A DNA stretch of 15,553 nucleotides from a bacterium. Lineage in GTDB: Bacteria; AUK180. The DNA lies in assembly GCA_030622125.1 (NCBI GenBank), contig JAUXGM010000042.1:1-15553 (forward strand), in the 5' to 3' direction. This document shows, piece after piece, positions 1 through 7,106 of the stretch. A program made the translations under genes and the position numbers. The notes below the pieces were generated by a model. The model was given only the letters and a program-made list of their open reading frames with translations, did not search any database and was not told the DNA's origin. Within the stretch, counting starts at the first letter, position 1. Every line of letters starts with the position of its first letter.

Positions 1-6
1 ATTTTC

Positions 7-43
7 AGTCAAATAGTCGTTTGACTGTTTGACTATGTTTTTT
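7..43 (+). terminator. Possible intrinsic terminator at the window's left edge
   Basis: Bases 7-18 (AGTCAAATAGTC) pair with 23-34 (GACTGTTTGACT) around a four-base GTTT loop. The stem is 12 pairs with one G-U wobble. Six T's follow at 38-43. This is the layout of a rho-independent terminator for a plus-strand gene ending before the window. The stem is AT-rich and therefore only moderately stable, so it could also be a protein-binding palindrome built from repeated TTTGACT words. Confidence 0.4.
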
Positions 44-76
44 AATAATTTATGACATGTTCGTCATTTATTAAAA
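40..76. repeat. AT-rich inverted repeat
   Basis: Bases 40-48 plus 52-56 (TTTTAATAA, then ATGAC) pair with 63-76 (GTCATTTATTAAAA). The stem is 14 pairs with a 3-base bulge (49-51) and a 6-base loop (57-62). No T-run distinguishes a direction. It sits between the terminator-like hairpin and the GTCCCC repeats, so it may be part of the same element remnant. Confidence 0.5.
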
Positions 77-107
77 TAATTTTGCAACTTTTGCAACCAC
101 CGTCCCC
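77..107 (-). repeat. Dispersed repeat, copy 1 (second copy at 9694-9723)
   Basis: Read on the minus strand, this 31-base stretch matches 9694-9723 on the plus strand at about 27 of 31 positions with one single-base gap. The longest exact shared run is TGGTTGCAAAAGTTG. It partly overlaps the first GTCCCC direct repeat (96-115), so the dispersed unit includes the GGGAC word. Confidence 0.55.
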
Positions 108-147
108 ATTTTTTATGAAGGTGCGGGACCACCGTCCCCATTTTTTA
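96..147. repeat. 20-base direct repeat, two copies 32 bases apart
   Basis: ACCACCGTCCCCATTTTTTA occurs perfectly at 96-115 and again at 128-147. Its complement reads GGGGACGGTGGT, and related GTGTCCC words recur at 162-168 and 304-310. From memory, GGGGAC-type words like these often flank REP-associated or IS200-type transposase genes in AT-rich bacteria, but no transposase is present here. Confidence 0.6.
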
Positions 148-219
148 CTTATTTTTTTTGATGTGTCCCGGACTCTTCATTAGATAACAATAGACCACCC
201 GAAAACGATATTACCGGTT

Positions 220-251
220 AATAAGAAAATAAGGGAATAAGGAAATAAGAA
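220..251 (+). repeat. Imperfect 8-base tandem repeat, four units
   Basis: Four consecutive octamers, AATAAGAA, AATAAGGG, AATAAGGA and AATAAGAA, make a purine-only stretch on the plus strand apart from the T in each unit. It lies in non-coding DNA. No function can be read from it; slippage during replication is the simplest origin. Confidence 0.55.
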
Positions 252-274
252 AAACAATAGCATCACCGTCAAGT

Positions 275-311
275 GGGGCACCCTTTTTGCGAAGCAAAAA
301 AGAGTGTCCCC
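275..311. repeat. Long imperfect palindrome with GCGAAGC tip
   Basis: GGGGCACCCTTTTTGC (275-290) and GCAAAAAAGAGTGTCCCC (294-311) are imperfect reverse complements around a GAA loop. The tip is GCGAAGC, a sequence known to form an exceptionally stable mini-hairpin in single-stranded DNA. The base carries the same GGGG/CCCC words as the direct repeats at 96-147. Such structures are typical of ends recognised by HUH (Y1) transposases, which I infer rather than see. Confidence 0.55.
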
Positions 312-320
312 TGTTCCAGT

Positions 321-351
321 TGCCTGTCTGCGTGCAACGCACAGGCAGGCA
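321..351. repeat. GC-rich hairpin repeat
   Basis: TGCCTGTCT (321-329) pairs with AGGCAGGCA (343-351) with one G-U wobble. Inside, GCGT (330-333) pairs with ACGC (337-340) around a GCA loop, leaving a 2-base bulge (341-342). It is much more GC-rich than its surroundings and lies 9 bases from the preceding palindrome. It is probably a dispersed REP-like unit. Confidence 0.55.
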
Positions 352-398
352 AATTCCGTAAACATCATCATTACAATATTTAATTCCGTTAAATCCGT
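352..398 (+). repeat. Three short AATTCCGT-like direct repeats
   Basis: AATTCCGT occurs at 352-359 and 382-389, and AAATCCGT at 391-398, followed by GG and an A-run. This is a weak, degenerate repeat in the non-coding leader region. It may be a decayed dispersed repeat. From 399 to 471 I see nothing further before the promoter. Confidence 0.35.
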
Positions 399-471
399 GG
401 TTAAAAAATCTTATTTGGTAAAAAAACTGTTTTTAAAAAAAATCCAATATGTTGAGACACCAGACAAAAAT

Positions 472-500
472 TTGAATTTTTTTGAAAAATAGATTATAAT
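472..500 (+). promoter_or_regulatory. Sigma-70-type promoter for the CsgG-like lipoprotein
   Basis: TTGAAT (472-477) and TATAAT (495-500) are separated by exactly 17 bases. The expected start of transcription is near 507, just before the GGGAGG ribosome site at 511-516, giving a very short leader of about 15 bases. Confidence 0.7.
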
Positions 501-521
501 AAAGCAAATCGGGAGGTGAAT

Positions 522-1520
522 ATGAACGGTAAGCGATTTTTGCTTTGTTTCATTGGTATCGGATTATTGTTTGCATTAGGTTGCGGTGGCGGATATACCC
601 GGATTAAAATGCTGGAGCCCGCTCAATACACATTACCGCATGTTAAAACATTTGCTATTATGGATTTTAAATCTGTTCGGTCTTTTGGAAGCGATCCAGC
701 AGGGGAGTTCGCTAACTCTATTTCTCAAACACTGGTAACGAATGGTTTTTATAAGGTCATCGAAAGAGAGAACCTTCAAACTGTAATCTCCGAACACCAA
801 CTTACAATAAGCGGTTTAACACAGCAAGATGCTTCTCAACAAATAGGACAACTATTGGGCGCCGATGCAATAATTACCGGTGATATATCGGATTATTCAT
901 TCAAAGGACATGGCGAATGGGTTAAAGTAAAAAGATATAATTCAAAAGAAAAAAAGAACTACTTTGAAAAACAATTTAAGGCATTTAGAAAAGCAAGAAT
1001 TGAGGTTACAATAAAGATTATCAATGTTAAAACAGGACAGATCGCTGTTTCAAGAACATACAGTAAAGAAAGCCAGAAGAATGTGCGAAAAAAAACCAGA
1101 ACCGGCGCGATAAATGCATTGCCGTCGGGAAAGAAAATGCTTTCCGATCTAAGAAATATTATTGTTCGTGTATTTGTAAATGAAATTGCTCCGCACACTG
1201 TTTATAAACAAGAGCGACTACTTACCGGCAAGGATCCAAGAATGAAGGATGCCTTAAAATTCGCACTCGGTGGACTTTGGGAAAATGCAATTCCTATATG
1301 GAAAGAAATCGGGCAAACCGGTGTCTTTAAAGATAAAAAAGCTTGCTTTTATAACCTTTCAGTTGCATATCAAGCACTAAGTGATTATAATCAAGCATTG
1401 CAATTTATTGAAGAAGCCCTCCGCTATGGCAGTGATTCATTACTGATAAAGAAAAAATCAGAATTAAGGATATTAAAAGAAAAAAGAGAAAAGGTTATAG
1501 AACAGATATACAATAGATAA
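522..1520 (+). CDS. CsgG-domain lipoprotein with C-terminal TPR-like segment
   Basis: A 332-residue envelope protein, apparently a lipoprotein. The ATG at 522 is chosen over the in-frame GTG at 516 because GGGAGG (511-516) lies 5 bases before it and overlaps that GTG. A short basic N-terminus and hydrophobic stretch end in FALGC, a slightly atypical lipobox, so the mature protein probably starts at Cys21 on a lipid anchor. Residues about 40-220 resemble the CsgG/curli-assembly fold, including LGADAIITGDI around residues 112-122, which matches the family's recurring LGADaii.G motif. Residues about 240-310 look like a tetratricopeptide pair (spaced A, Y and L/A positions in SVAYQALSDYNQALQFIEEA). 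CsgG relatives of this kind serve as periplasmic or outer-membrane assembly factors, and a true secretion pore cannot be claimed. It is the only plus-strand gene and converges with the LPS operon, whose last stop codon lies 2 bases away. Confidence 0.75.
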   Translation: MNGKRFLLCFIGIGLLFALGCGGGYTRIKMLEPAQYTLPHVKTFAIMDFKSVRSFGSDPAGEFANSISQTLVTNGFYKVIERENLQTVISEHQLTISGLTQQDASQQIGQLLGADAIITGDISDYSFKGHGEWVKVKRYNSKEKKNYFEKQFKAFRKARIEVTIKIINVKTGQIAVSRTYSKESQKNVRKKTRTGAINALPSGKKMLSDLRNIIVRVFVNEIAPHTVYKQERLLTGKDPRMKDALKFALGGLWENAIPIWKEIGQTGVFKDKKACFYNLSVAYQALSDYNQALQFIEEALRYGSDSLLIKKKSELRILKEKREKVIEQIYNR

Positions 1521-1522
1521 AT

Positions 1523-1939
1523 TTAGAGTCCGCTAAAATCGTATTTATTTTTATTTTCTTTAAACCATCTGATCAGTACTAATGCCGCTTTGAGATTTGT
1601 AAGTGATTTAATCACCAATTTTTTTAGATTTATATCCGTTGTTTTTGAAAGTTGTTGATAGCTTTCCTGATATTGTTTTCTTATCGTTTTTTCGGCATCA
1701 TCCAAACATTTAATTCCAGAATTTATTCCCTGTGAGATAAATTTCATCTCAGCTTTAAGATAATAATCTATACTCATCGTCTCGTCCCATAGTGTCATAA
1801 ATATATTGAACGGTTTTTTGCATATTTCACAACTACACTGAATTTGTCGGTTTGTTATAATTATTGATAAGGAAGCATTTTCTTCTTTTCCGAAGTAAAA
1901 TACCTGCATACTTTTTAACTTTTTTGTTTTAATATCCAT
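1523..1939 (-). CDS. Hypothetical protein, last gene of the LPS-sugar operon
   Basis: A 138-residue protein I do not recognise. It has no signal peptide or membrane segment and looks cytoplasmic. The N-terminal third is beta-like and contains a Cys cluster (CSCEIC, residues about 35-40) that could bind a metal, although only three cysteines are close together. The C-terminal two thirds are charged and helical, with a lysine/leucine-rich amphipathic stretch around residues 75-130. It starts 8 bases after the kdsA stop, with a weak GGA ribosome site inside the end of kdsA, so it is probably co-transcribed and translated with it. No role in Kdo synthesis can be inferred beyond this linkage. The annotation as a gene rests on length, operon spacing and sensible composition. 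Confidence 0.6.
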   Translation of the reverse strand: MDIKTKKLKSMQVFYFGKEENASLSIIITNRQIQCSCEICKKPFNIFMTLWDETMSIDYYLKAEMKFISQGINSGIKCLDDAEKTIRKQYQESYQQLSKTTDINLKKLVIKSLTNLKAALVLIRWFKENKNKYDFSGL

Positions 1940-1947
1940 ATATTATT

Positions 1948-2721
1948 TTAATCCAAAATGCTATAAATTGTCAAGAGTTTTTTTAACAATTTTTTTGTTT
2001 TGTCAAGATAATAAATATTTGCACTATCCGATGGTGATCTATTCGGTGAAGGATGAACTTCTAAAAAGACCCCGTCGGCACCGGCAGCAACGGCGGAACA
2101 AGCAATAGTTGGAACAAATTCGCGATTACCCAAGGTTATTCCTTCGCCGGCTCCCGGCATCTGAACGGAATGCGTGGCATCAATGATAATGGGCACACCA
2201 AATTTCTTCATAATCGGAATTCCCGTCATATCCACGACCAGCCGATTGTAACCGAATGTCGTTCCTCGTTCGGTTATCCACACACTGGAATTCCCAACAG
2301 AACGCACTTTATCAATAATATTTTTTACCTCATAAGGTGACAAAAATTGCCCCTTTTTAATGTTCACGGTCTTCATTGTTTCTGCCGCCTTTATTATAAG
2401 ATCGGTTTGTCTGCAAAGAAAAGCCGGGATCTGTAATACATCGGCAACATCCTTCACGATTTCAATTTGAGATGGAAGATGAACATCCGTTGTTATTTTG
2501 ATCTTTAATTTATCTTTGATATGAGAAAGTATTTCAATCCCTTTTTCAATTCCGGGACCCCTATACGAACCAATACTTGAACGATTTGCCTTATCAAAGG
2601 ATGCTTTAAAATAAAAATCAACAGAAAATTTTGAAGTGATCTCTTTTAGTCTTGCGGCAATTTCATAAGTTAAACTTTCATCTTCAATAACGCAGGGACC
2701 TGCTATAAATTTAAATGCCAT
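1948..2721 (-). CDS. kdsA: 3-deoxy-8-phosphooctulonate synthase (Kdo-8-P synthase)
   Basis: This cytoplasmic enzyme condenses phosphoenolpyruvate with arabinose 5-phosphate to form Kdo 8-phosphate, the first committed Kdo step. The 257-residue protein is slightly shorter than E. coli KdsA but complete. Hallmarks in order are AGPCVIE (residues 7-13), KASFDKANRSS near 40-50, TDVHLP near 79, IPAFLCRQTDL near 98-108, DATHSVQMPG near 181 and EVHPSPNRSPSDSAN near 221-235. The Cys10 in AGPC, with the later His, Glu and Asp, matches the metal-dependent class (Aquifex type), where E. coli KdsA has Asn. The ATG at 2721 lies inside the last codons of kdsB (11-base overlap), with AGAGG about 10 bases upstream, implying coupled translation. 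Confidence 0.95.
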   Translation of the reverse strand: MAFKFIAGPCVIEDESLTYEIAARLKEITSKFSVDFYFKASFDKANRSSIGSYRGPGIEKGIEILSHIKDKLKIKITTDVHLPSQIEIVKDVADVLQIPAFLCRQTDLIIKAAETMKTVNIKKGQFLSPYEVKNIIDKVRSVGNSSVWITERGTTFGYNRLVVDMTGIPIMKKFGVPIIIDATHSVQMPGAGEGITLGNREFVPTIACSAVAAGADGVFLEVHPSPNRSPSDSANIYYLDKTKKLLKKLLTIYSILD

Positions 2722-3427
2722 TTTTTAAAAACCTCTTTATTTTTTTTAGATCTTCCTCAGTATCGACACCTATGGTATCCTCTAATATCTGAGTAACAAA
2801 TATTTTGTATCCATGCTCCAATATTCTTAATTGTTCAAGATCCTCCGAGGATTCACATTTTAACGGTAATAATTTAAGATATTTTTTTATGAAATCTTTT
2901 CTATAAAGATAAACACCAATATGTTTATAATATGGACCTTTTGCAGGGATTGGACTCCTCGAAAAATACATTGCAGAATTATTCTTATTAAAGACAACCT
3001 TGACCTTATTGGGATCAAGGGCAGATGATGGAGAAAGCGGGAAATAATATGTTCCGCATACGAAACTACTATCCGCCACAGGAAACCTTTCAATCAAAAG
3101 ATCAATATACTTCCCTTTGAAAAGAGGTTCATCGCCCTGAAGATTAAAAATAAAATCATATTTATCAAAAGATCCTAAAACGGAAGCGATCCTTTCCGTT
3201 CCACTTTTTACATCCGATGAGGTCATAATTACCTTTCCGCCAAAATCCTCAACAACACTTGAGATTTTTTTATTATCCGTTAAAACAAAAACATCCTCAG
3301 AATAACAGCTTTTTTTTGCATTTTCCCATACCATTCGGATCATTGTTTTGCCGTCGATCTTTGCAAGCGGTTTTCCCGGAAAGCGGGTGGATCCATATCT
3401 TACGGGTATAACAATGCAAATTTTCAT
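2711..3427 (-). CDS. kdsB: 3-deoxy-manno-octulosonate cytidylyltransferase (CMP-Kdo synthetase)
   Basis: Activates Kdo with CTP to CMP-Kdo, the donor used to attach Kdo to lipid A. It acts in the cytoplasm. The 238-residue protein has the family's usual length. Recognisable motifs are the nucleotide-binding start VIPVRYGSTRFPGKPL (residues 6-21), NLQGDEPLF near 95-103 with the catalytic acidic residue, HIGVYLYRKDFI near 168-179, SSEDLEQLRILEHG near 190-203 and GVDTEEDL near 220-227. Its ATG overlaps the rfaE2 stop in an ATGA arrangement (4 bases), and its end overlaps kdsA by 11 bases. The Kdo-8-P phosphatase needed between KdsA and KdsB is not in the window. Confidence 0.95.
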   Translation of the reverse strand: MKICIVIPVRYGSTRFPGKPLAKIDGKTMIRMVWENAKKSCYSEDVFVLTDNKKISSVVEDFGGKVIMTSSDVKSGTERIASVLGSFDKYDFIFNLQGDEPLFKGKYIDLLIERFPVADSSFVCGTYYFPLSPSSALDPNKVKVVFNKNNSAMYFSRSPIPAKGPYYKHIGVYLYRKDFIKKYLKLLPLKCESSEDLEQLRILEHGYKIFVTQILEDTIGVDTEEDLKKIKRFLKNGI

Positions 3428-3906
3428 TTACAAAACCTCTCTTTTATCCGTTCAATAATGCTTGAACTGCTTGTTCGATGTAAAAACGGGACGGTTACCA
3501 CCTTTCCTCCGTTCTTAATAACCCCTTTTGCTCCTACAATATCATCTGTTTCGTAATCATTTCCTTTAACGAGAATATCGGGCATTACCCTGTTTATAAG
3601 ATCATACGGTGTATCTTCTTCAAATTTAATGATATAATCGACGAAATCGAGGTAGGATAAAAAATCCGCTCTTTCGTCAAAAGAAAAAATAGGTCTATTA
3701 ATGCCTTTTAATCTTTTAACGGATTGATCCGAATTTAATCCGACTATCAAAATATCTCCGAAATTTCGTGCTTTTTTCAAGTAATCAAGATGACCGATAT
3801 GTATCAGGTCAAAACAGCCGTTTGTGAAGACAATATTTTTTTTTGCGGATATTATTATTTTTAAATGTTTATTAAATGATCTAAAATCTTTGAAAACCTT
3901 ATTCAC
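3424..3906 (-). CDS. rfaE2: D-glycero-beta-D-manno-heptose 1-phosphate adenylyltransferase
   Basis: Transfers AMP from ATP to heptose 1-phosphate, giving ADP-heptose for the LPS inner core. The 160-residue protein corresponds to the C-terminal domain of bifunctional HldE, here a separate gene. Visible motifs are the cytidylyltransferase-fold TNGCFDLIHIGHLDYL near residues 28-43 (the HxGH site), GLNSDQSVKRLKG near 55-67, and VKGNDYETDD followed by the family's typical RTSSSSIIERI C-terminus. The start is a GTG at 3906, since no ATG precedes the conserved core. It overlaps the rfaE1 stop by 8 bases, so kinase and adenylyltransferase are probably made together. gmhA and gmhB, the other steps of the pathway, are not in the window. 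Confidence 0.92.
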   Translation of the reverse strand: MNKVFKDFRSFNKHLKIIISAKKNIVFTNGCFDLIHIGHLDYLKKARNFGDILIVGLNSDQSVKRLKGINRPIFSFDERADFLSYLDFVDYIIKFEEDTPYDLINRVMPDILVKGNDYETDDIVGAKGVIKNGGKVVTVPFLHRTSSSSIIERIKERFCK

Positions 3907-4858
3907 TTTCCAATATTTCCTTCATTATTTTTGGGGTGCAGGCAGTTGTTCCGATCTGTGTTACAACATAACTGGCTCCATAGTTAGCAAATTGCGATGC
4001 TTCAATAGGTGTAAAACCGGATACTATCGCCATAGTAAATATTGCAACAACGGTATCCCCGGCACCGGTTACATCATAAACCTTCTTGGCTCTTGTCGGT
4101 ATAAAATGGTAATTTCCGTCATACAACAGCATTCCTTTTGAACCCCTTGTTATTAAGGTAATTTCATTTTTACATTTTTTGTGTAATTTTTTAATTATTT
4201 GTTTTATGGGTATTTCCCTTTTCAAATGCAAAAGTGAGATCGCTTCACTAAAATTTGGTGTAATAGTGTATGTATCTTTATAAAAACCAATATCTCTTGT
4301 CGGGTGCGGATCAGCTACAGCAATAATCTCCCTTTTCGAACACCAGTCCGTAATTTTTTTCATAATAGAGGCATTCAAAAACCCTTTATTGTAATCCTCA
4401 ATGATAACACCATGATAAGATGTGTTCTTTAAGAGATTTAATATCTGCGCCCCCGATCTTAAATAGGTATTATCCGAATCGTAATCAATACGGACAACCT
4501 GTTGATTTAATGCAATTACCCGTTCTTTCAATATTGTTTTTAATCTTTTATTCTCAATAAGAAAATTACTGCTTATATTATTTTCTTTCAATAATTTTTT
4601 AATAATGTCGGCATCTTTATCCTTTCCTATAACGCCTACGAGAAGAGGAATACCTCCCATTTTGACAATATTTTTTGCGACATTTGCCGATGCACCGAGT
4701 TTATATTCTTCCTTTTCAATCTTTACAACGGGAACAGGGGCTTCAGGCGAAATTCTATCAACAGAACCATAAACATATTTATCTAAAATAATATCGCCTA
4801 TGATCAATATCCTTTTTCCCCTTATATTGTTAAGTTTTTTTAATAATAGTGTTTTCAT
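3899..4858 (-). CDS. rfaE1: D-glycero-beta-D-manno-heptose-7-phosphate kinase
   Basis: Phosphorylates heptose 7-phosphate at C1, using ATP, to the 1,7-bisphosphate. It corresponds to the N-terminal PfkB/ribokinase domain of HldE. The 319-residue protein is full length. Motifs are IIGDIILDKYVYGSVDRISP near residues 19-38 (sugar-binding start), a GASANVAKN version of the usual GAANVA stretch near 55-63, DPHPTRD and the following TPN..E near 185-206, and the PfkB signature VTGAGDTVVA near 265-274 holding the catalytic Asp. Its ATG overlaps the galT-like gene's stop in an ATGA arrangement (4 bases). Confidence 0.93.
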   Translation of the reverse strand: MKTLLLKKLNNIRGKRILIIGDIILDKYVYGSVDRISPEAPVPVVKIEKEEYKLGASANVAKNIVKMGGIPLLVGVIGKDKDADIIKKLLKENNISSNFLIENKRLKTILKERVIALNQQVVRIDYDSDNTYLRSGAQILNLLKNTSYHGVIIEDYNKGFLNASIMKKITDWCSKREIIAVADPHPTRDIGFYKDTYTITPNFSEAISLLHLKREIPIKQIIKKLHKKCKNEITLITRGSKGMLLYDGNYHFIPTRAKKVYDVTGAGDTVVAIFTMAIVSGFTPIEASQFANYGASYVVTQIGTTACTPKIMKEILESE

Positions 4859-5880
4859 TTGTTGAGGATTTTTTTAAGCTCTTTTGCAGCATATTCGGGT
4901 GGAAGATGATTTATATAAAAGCCCGTTCCCCATTCAAAGCCGGCGATCTGTTTCAATCGTGGAATAATTTCAATATGCCAGTGGAAATCTTTACTTACCG
5001 TTTTCCAATATCCTTCATGAGGAATAAGATTTGGGGTATCATGCAGTATGATATTATAACTTATATTTTCACCGATGATCTTGATAAGAGCACGAAAAAA
5101 TGATTTTGTAACAAATGCAAGGTCCATTATCTCTTCCTTGGATATGGTTGTAAAATCATGTGAATGCTTGATTGGAAGTATCCATGTTTCAAATGGAAAT
5201 CGTGGCGCCCATGGGGCAATAACAACAAAATGGTCGCTTTTGATAATAACCCTTTCATCAAGTAGTATCTCTTGATTTATAACATCACAAAAGATACAAC
5301 GTTCTTTGAATTTATAATGAAATTTTGCTCCTTCTAATTCTTCCTTGATCTTTTTCGGTGTAACGGGAAGAGCAATTATTTGAGAATGCGAATGTTTAAT
5401 TGTTGATGCTCCGGATTCTACTCCATGATTTTTAAAAACAAGAATGTACCTAAATCTTTGATCTCTTTTAAGATCAATTATTCTATCTCTGTATGCCCAA
5501 AAGACCTTTTCAATCTGGTTGGTATTCATATCTGCAAAGGAAGTATTATGTTCAGGTGTCTCAACTATGATCTCATGAGCTCCAATTCCATTCATAGAAT
5601 CATAAATACCAAAACCTTTCTGATCAATGTCGCCCTCAATTTGCAGTAAGGGTGATAACACAGGGAAACCTCTGACCCACCATTTACTCTTATTATCGGG
5701 GTACCGATAAGAGAAAAGCTCAGGAGGGGTCATTTCCTCATTACCAGGACAAAACGGGCATTTTTCAACATCCTTGGAGTCATTATCCGGGGTAAGTTTG
5801 TAATCGTAAGGTCTTTTTGCCCGTTCCGTTGCAATGATTATCCAACTATTTGTTATGGGATCCTTTCGTAATTCAGGCAT
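4855..5880 (-). CDS. galT: GalT-family hexose-1-phosphate nucleotidylyltransferase
   Basis: A 341-residue HIT-superfamily enzyme of the galactose-1-phosphate uridylyltransferase family. The ATG at 5880 is chosen because AAGGAG lies 5 bases before it and runs into the alternative GTG at 5886. Motifs are RKDPITNSWIIIATERAKRP (residues 5-24), CPFCPGNE (41-48, likely zinc ligands), GAHEIIVETPEHN (100-112), the active site HSHSQ (163-167, His165 the expected nucleotidylated residue) preceded by SGAS, and a second CIFC pair (195-198). The usual middle Pro of HPHxQ is Ser, a variant I believe is common in non-enterobacterial members. Being embedded between rfaE1 and a glycosidase, with no galactose genes nearby, it may act on another sugar 1-phosphate, as some members (ADP-glucose phosphorylases) do. 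The substrate is uncertain. Confidence 0.85.
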   Translation of the reverse strand: MPELRKDPITNSWIIIATERAKRPYDYKLTPDNDSKDVEKCPFCPGNEEMTPPELFSYRYPDNKSKWWVRGFPVLSPLLQIEGDIDQKGFGIYDSMNGIGAHEIIVETPEHNTSFADMNTNQIEKVFWAYRDRIIDLKRDQRFRYILVFKNHGVESGASTIKHSHSQIIALPVTPKKIKEELEGAKFHYKFKERCIFCDVINQEILLDERVIIKSDHFVVIAPWAPRFPFETWILPIKHSHDFTTISKEEIMDLAFVTKSFFRALIKIIGENISYNIILHDTPNLIPHEGYWKTVSKDFHWHIEIIPRLKQIAGFEWGTGFYINHLPPEYAAKELKKILNK

Positions 5881-5882
5881 TA

Positions 5883-7106
5883 TCACTCCTTTTTTTCTAT
5901 TATATCATTTATTATTTCAAAAATCAAAAAATTAAGTAGTTTTTTATCTTTTACGATCTCTTCTGTGGTTGTAGTTACATAATAATCATTCTTAAAATTA
6001 TTAAGCAGGGAAAATTTTGAAAATCCATTACTGATCTCAACAATAGCATCTTTATTCGGTTTTAAGCCTCTAATGGAGAGGTCATTTATGATATAATTAT
6101 TTAAATTATTAAATAATGTTTTCCATTTCGTACATTTTAAAACATAGGTATCTTTTTTATCCGTAAAGGTAGAAAAGAAAACCTTATATTCTTTTCCTTT
6201 ATAATTTATCAAAATGCTTTTTTGAGCCCGATGGCTTATTGAAATTATCCTGTATTCTTTCCATAATCTCTTTTCTATCGGATTTAAAAATGTCTTATTT
6301 ACCATAGGTGGTAATGTTATTTTTATTATGCCTTTTTTGAAAAATAGTATTGCCGTTTTTATTTTTCTTTCAGAACCGTCGGATAACCTATTCTTTATCG
6401 TTGTATTTTCGTTATTGCTTATTATAAGTTCGGAAGAACCACCTCCGTCAAGAGCAATTCCCGATAAACAACCGAGCTTTTTTAAAAATTTTCCGAGATT
6501 ATATTCATCTATTCCCCAGGAAATAAGAGATCTGCCTTCTACAACTACAAGATAAATACAATCCTTTGATATGCCAATTGCGCTCATCGGGTTCTTTTTC
6601 CCTTTTTTTGCAATGATAATTCCATTCCTTAGAAGAATATCTCCAACGGATAAAATTGCTCTGTATTTTTTTGCAAGATCGGTATTAAAATTTTGTTTTT
6701 TAATCTTTTCTATATCCAATGTTCCATTATTATTTATTAAGATACTTCCTCTATTGTAAAAACCTTTTCGAGATAAGATATTTCCATAGATGCTTAAAAT
6801 GCCCAATGTTTCATTATTTTCTCTACCGAAAAAGCCACCGTTAATACCAAGATCCGCTTTTGTTCTTTGCATAATTTTGGAAAGAGATTCTACATACGGG
6901 TCATTAACGAAATAAATATTCGGCTGATAAATTCCTTTTTTTATCTTTAAAACATGTGCAATTACTGGACCTTTATTGTAAAATGTGTATTTTTTATATT
7001 CATAGTCATTTGAATAGATTCCACCTATAACAAGTAAAAAAAGAAGTAAAAAAATTCTGTTTTTCATCATATCGTAAGTGCAAAACTTATGCCAATTTGA
7101 TTTCAT
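5883..7106 (-). CDS. Secreted phosphodiester glycosidase-like protein (NAGPA/DUF2233 domain)
   Basis: A 407-residue exported protein. The hydrophobic stretch after MMKNR (residues 13-32) is a signal peptide or anchor; a start at Met13 (7070) would give a more standard signal, but the upstream ATG at 7106 shares its A with the era stop (TAATG) and suits coupled translation. Residues about 50-270 match the phosphodiester glycosidase fold of human NAGPA and Bacillus YveA-like proteins: LGINGGFFG near 96-104 and LDGGGSSELII near 228-238 are the signature glycine motifs. Members cleave sugar-phosphodiester linkages. The C-terminal 135 residues are an extension I do not recognise, rich in Asn, Lys and aromatic residues. 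It lies between era and galT in the LPS-sugar operon, so an envelope glycan substrate is plausible but inferred. Confidence 0.8.
   Translation of the reverse strand: MKSNWHKFCTYDMMKNRIFLLLFLLVIGGIYSNDYEYKKYTFYNKGPVIAHVLKIKKGIYQPNIYFVNDPYVESLSKIMQRTKADLGINGGFFGRENNETLGILSIYGNILSRKGFYNRGSILINNNGTLDIEKIKKQNFNTDLAKKYRAILSVGDILLRNGIIIAKKGKKNPMSAIGISKDCIYLVVVEGRSLISWGIDEYNLGKFLKKLGCLSGIALDGGGSSELIISNNENTTIKNRLSDGSERKIKTAILFFKKGIIKITLPPMVNKTFLNPIEKRLWKEYRIISISHRAQKSILINYKGKEYKVFFSTFTDKKDTYVLKCTKWKTLFNNLNNYIINDLSIRGLKPNKDAIVEISNGFSKFSLLNNFKNDYYVTTTTEEIVKDKKLLNFLIFEIINDIIEKKE

Noticed and set aside
180-492. Short reading frames on both strands in the left non-coding region
   Set aside because: They run through palindromes and repeats, lack ribosome sites and have odd composition; they are by-products of repeat sequence.
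1520-1545. Possible terminator between the convergent genes (TTTAG/CTAAA hairpin then T-rich DNA)
   Set aside because: The stem is only 5 pairs and the T-run is broken; too weak to call.
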